Below, in pieces: positions 5,617 to 7,595 of a DNA stretch of 7,595 nt. Every line of letters begins with the position of its first letter. Within the stretch, counting starts at the first letter, position 1. The notes below the pieces were generated by a model that was not told where the DNA came from, did no database searches, and saw only the letters and a program-made list of their open reading frames with translations. Both the position numbers and the translations under genes were made by a program. The stretch is taken from positions 1 through 7,595 of the forward strand of contig VXPN01000245.1 in the NCBI GenBank assembly GCA_009839535.1. Reading direction: 5' to 3'. Source of the DNA: Boseongicola sp. SB0662_bin_57. GTDB lineage: Bacteria; Pseudomonadota; Alphaproteobacteria; Rhodobacterales; Rhodobacteraceae.

Positions 5617-7326
5617 GTGCGTGCAACGCGCTGGTTGAACCGCCTTCACGCGATTTGGGCCTGCTTGTCGCCGTCGGCGGCGGCATTCACCATGATGTCC
5701 GACACCCGCGTGACAGGTTCCGCTGAACGCGGACGCCAGATCGCCGAGGGAAATTTCCTGTTTGCCGGATTTCGCCTGCCGGCCCCGGGTCAGGACATCT
5801 GGGACCTGCCAATGCCGAGCGCGGGATTTGAAGCCGCAGTTCACGGGTTCGAATGGCTCGATGACCTGACGGCCGTATGCGACTTTCACACAAACCGTCT
5901 CGCCCAGGACTGGACACATGAATGGATCCGACGATTCGGTCTTGGCTCCGGTTCCGGATGGACGCCCGAGTTGACGGGCCAGCGCGTGCTGCGCTGGATC
6001 AACCACGCGGACCAGTTGCTGGCCGGGCAGGGGCGTGCAAAGAGCGACGCGTTCCGCCGGTCGCTCTCGGCCCAGGCAGTCTTTCTTTCGCGTCGCTGGA
6101 AGACGGCGCGTCCCGGCCTGCCCCGGTTCGAGGCGTTGACGGGACTGATCCAGGCGAGCGCAGCACTGTCGGGAATGGACAGCCACATGCGCAGGGCGAG
6201 CCGGGCGCTCTCGAGGGAGTGCAGGTCCTGCATTGACAGCCATGGAGCGATAGCGTCGCGCAATCCTGAAGAGCTTCTCGAAATCTTCTTCCTGCTCAAC
6301 TGGGCCGCCGCGGCTCTTCAGCTTGCCGGACAGCCGCCCGAGAACGGGCACCGGGCGGCCGTCACCGCGGTAGCGCCGGTTCTGCGATCGCTTCGCCACG
6401 TTGATGGAAGCCTGGCGCGGTTTCATGGCGGAGGCCCCGGAACTGTCGACAAGCTTGACTGGGCCTTGGCCAATGCTGGCGTCAGGGGCGGGGCCGCGCG
6501 GCGGTCGGAACTGGCCATGGGCTATGCACGGGTTGCTCACGGCCGCACAACGATGATTGTCGATGTTGCGCCGCCGGCGGCGACCGCCAATGCGCATGCA
6601 TCAACGCTGGCGTTCGAGATGACGAGTGGCCTGCACCCCCTGGTCGTGAACTGCGGTTCGGGAGAGGTCCTTGGCAAGAGCCGGCGAATGGTCTCCAGGA
6701 CAACGTCCTCTCATTCGACCCTGGACGTCGAGGGTTATTCCTCGTCTCGCTTCGCCGCCTCCAGTGACGCATTTGCCGACAGCGCGGAGAGGAACGTGCG
6801 CGAGCCGGCCAACGTTTCTCTGGAACGCAACGACTACAATGACGGCACCCGCATTGTTGCCGGCCATGATGGCTATCTCGGCAGATGCGGCCTCAATCAC
6901 TGGCGCACGCTTCAGGTCGATCCGGCGGGCAGCAAGGTCAAGGGCGAAGATGTCCTTCTGGCAGCTTCCGACGACGGACGGAAGAGGTTTGATGCACTGC
7001 TCAGCGCGCAGCGGCTCGAAGGCGTGCCGTTCAACATCCGGTTCCATCTGCATCCGGACGTCGAAGTGGATGCGGATGAAGAGGGTCACGACGTTTCGAT
7101 GTCGCTCAAGAACGGGGAGATCTGGAGATTTCGTTGCCGGGGCGAGGTGGCGCTGTCGCTTGAACCAAGCGACTTTCTGGAAAGCACGTCATCGTCGTCG
7201 CGTGCGACAAATCAGATTGTTCTCTCCGGCCTTGCCACGGAGTATTCGACACGCGTCGGCTGGCTTCTCGCAAAGGCCAGGCGAAGCGACGGGGTGATCC
7301 CGGAGGACGAACTCGTGCTGGAATGA
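5617..7326 (+). CDS. Heparinase II/III family protein (putative polysaccharide lyase)
   Basis: About 569 residues from GTG 5617 (579 if ATG 5587 is used). The N-terminal two thirds have the composition of an alpha/alpha-toroid, with motifs familiar from Rhodobacterales homologues: AEGNFLFAGFRL, IWDLPMP, HGFEWLDDL, GWTPELTGQRVLRWINHADQL. The C-terminal third is the heparinase II/III-like beta-sandwich (PF07940 type), beginning near HASTLAFEMTSG (His327) and VVNCGSG and continuing to SRTTSSHSTLDVEG (His366), the equivalent of the family's R-x-x-x-H-N-T segment. Characterised relatives cleave uronic-acid polysaccharides by beta-elimination. Whether this one is catalytic, and on what polymer, is unknown. 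No classical signal peptide is seen, although residues 10-25 include a short hydrophobic patch (LHAIWACLSPSAAAF), so export is uncertain. It lies 80 bp after rsmB and 19 bp before purH, so co-transcription with purH is likely. Confidence 0.88.
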   Translation: MRATRWLNRLHAIWACLSPSAAAFTMMSDTRVTGSAERGRQIAEGNFLFAGFRLPAPGQDIWDLPMPSAGFEAAVHGFEWLDDLTAVCDFHTNRLAQDWTHEWIRRFGLGSGSGWTPELTGQRVLRWINHADQLLAGQGRAKSDAFRRSLSAQAVFLSRRWKTARPGLPRFEALTGLIQASAALSGMDSHMRRASRALSRECRSCIDSHGAIASRNPEELLEIFFLLNWAAAALQLAGQPPENGHRAAVTAVAPVLRSLRHVDGSLARFHGGGPGTVDKLDWALANAGVRGGAARRSELAMGYARVAHGRTTMIVDVAPPAATANAHASTLAFEMTSGLHPLVVNCGSGEVLGKSRRMVSRTTSSHSTLDVEGYSSSRFAASSDAFADSAERNVREPANVSLERNDYNDGTRIVAGHDGYLGRCGLNHWRTLQVDPAGSKVKGEDVLLAASDDGRKRFDALLSAQRLEGVPFNIRFHLHPDVEVDADEEGHDVSMSLKNGEIWRFRCRGEVALSLEPSDFLESTSSSSRATNQIVLSGLATEYSTRVGWLLAKARRSDGVIPEDELVLE

Positions 7327-7345
7327 ACGAAAGGACCACGTACGA

Positions 7346-7595
7346 ATGACAGACCTTCAGCCGGTGCGTCGCGCATTGCTCTCCGTATCGGACAAGACGG
7401 ATCTCGTCGAGTTCGCCACCGCGCTTTCGAGCCGGGGCGTCGAGCTGATTTCCACCGGCGGCACCTCCGCAGCGCTTCGCAGGTCAGGGCTGGAAGTGAC
7501 CGATGTCGCGGAGGTCACGGGATTTCCCGAGATGATGGATGGCAGGGTCAAGACGCTCCACCCGGCGGTGCACGGCGGGCTTCTGGCGTTGCGGA
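7346..7595 (+). CDS. purH: Bifunctional AICAR formyltransferase / IMP cyclohydrolase PurH, N-terminal part (partial)
   Basis: The first 83 codons of purH, cut by the window end. PurH performs the last two steps of de novo IMP synthesis in the cytoplasm. Only the N-terminal MGS-like IMP cyclohydrolase domain is present. Its hallmarks are RRALLSVSDKTDLVEFA, ELISTGGTSAALR and TGFPEMMDGRVKTLHPAVHG, which together identify PurH without ambiguity. The ATG at 7346 has AAGGA (7331-7335) ten bases upstream. It starts 19 bases after the stop of the heparinase-like gene on the same strand and probably shares its transcript. The C-terminal formyltransferase domain lies beyond the window. Confidence 0.97.
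   Translation, partial: MTDLQPVRRALLSVSDKTDLVEFATALSSRGVELISTGGTSAALRRSGLEVTDVAEVTGFPEMMDGRVKTLHPAVHGGLLALR

Noticed and set aside
4525..6597. A 690-codon minus-strand open frame antisense to rsmB and the heparinase-like gene
   Set aside because: It is a GC-rich shadow frame, full of Arg, Ser, Pro and Ala with no motif. It crosses two well-supported genes and their spacer.

Overview
The window reads as chromosomal DNA from an alphaproteobacterium, most likely a Rhodobacterales/Rhodobacteraceae-type organism. The base composition is GC-rich, and two small proteins belong to families centred on this class (a DUF1491 protein next to era, and a DUF1674/SDHAF4-like protein). The order rsmB - heparinase II/III-like gene - purH is one I associate with Rhodobacterales. 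This assignment is recognition from memory, not a database search.

Layout. Positions 1-55 (minus) hold the first 18 codons of a gene leaving the window, probably the ATPase of a YbbA/LolD-like ABC transporter. It is divergent from a secreted GDSL esterase (tesA-like, 96-734, plus), the same arrangement as ybbA/tesA in E. coli. Convergent to tesA is a minus-strand pair, era followed by a DUF1491 gene, joined by an ATGA overlap (828-2062). Upstream of era is a 385-bp gap (2063-2447) with no convincing gene, only a possible 57-codon ORF. A predicted outer-membrane beta-barrel gene (2448-2930, minus) follows. It is divergent from a calcineurin-like cyclic-nucleotide phosphodiesterase (3161-3946, plus), with a 230-bp spacer between the two starts. 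A tiny SDHAF4-like gene (4036-4209, minus) is convergent to the phosphodiesterase and divergent from rsmB (4277-5536, plus). The heparinase-like gene (about 5617-7326, plus) and the start of purH (7346-7595, plus, cut by the window end) complete the run.

How the genes fit together. Era (30S assembly) and RsmB (16S rRNA m5C967) both serve ribosome maturation. SDHAF4 serves succinate dehydrogenase assembly and purH serves purine synthesis. The envelope-related genes are the TesA-like esterase with its ABC transporter, the beta-barrel protein and the heparinase-like protein. No functional pathway links all of them. Most of the window is a housekeeping mosaic. I saw no mobile element, tRNA, rRNA, CRISPR array or defence-like cassette. 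The least explained parts are the beta-barrel family, the gap upstream of era (where rnc would often be), and the role of the heparinase-like gene.
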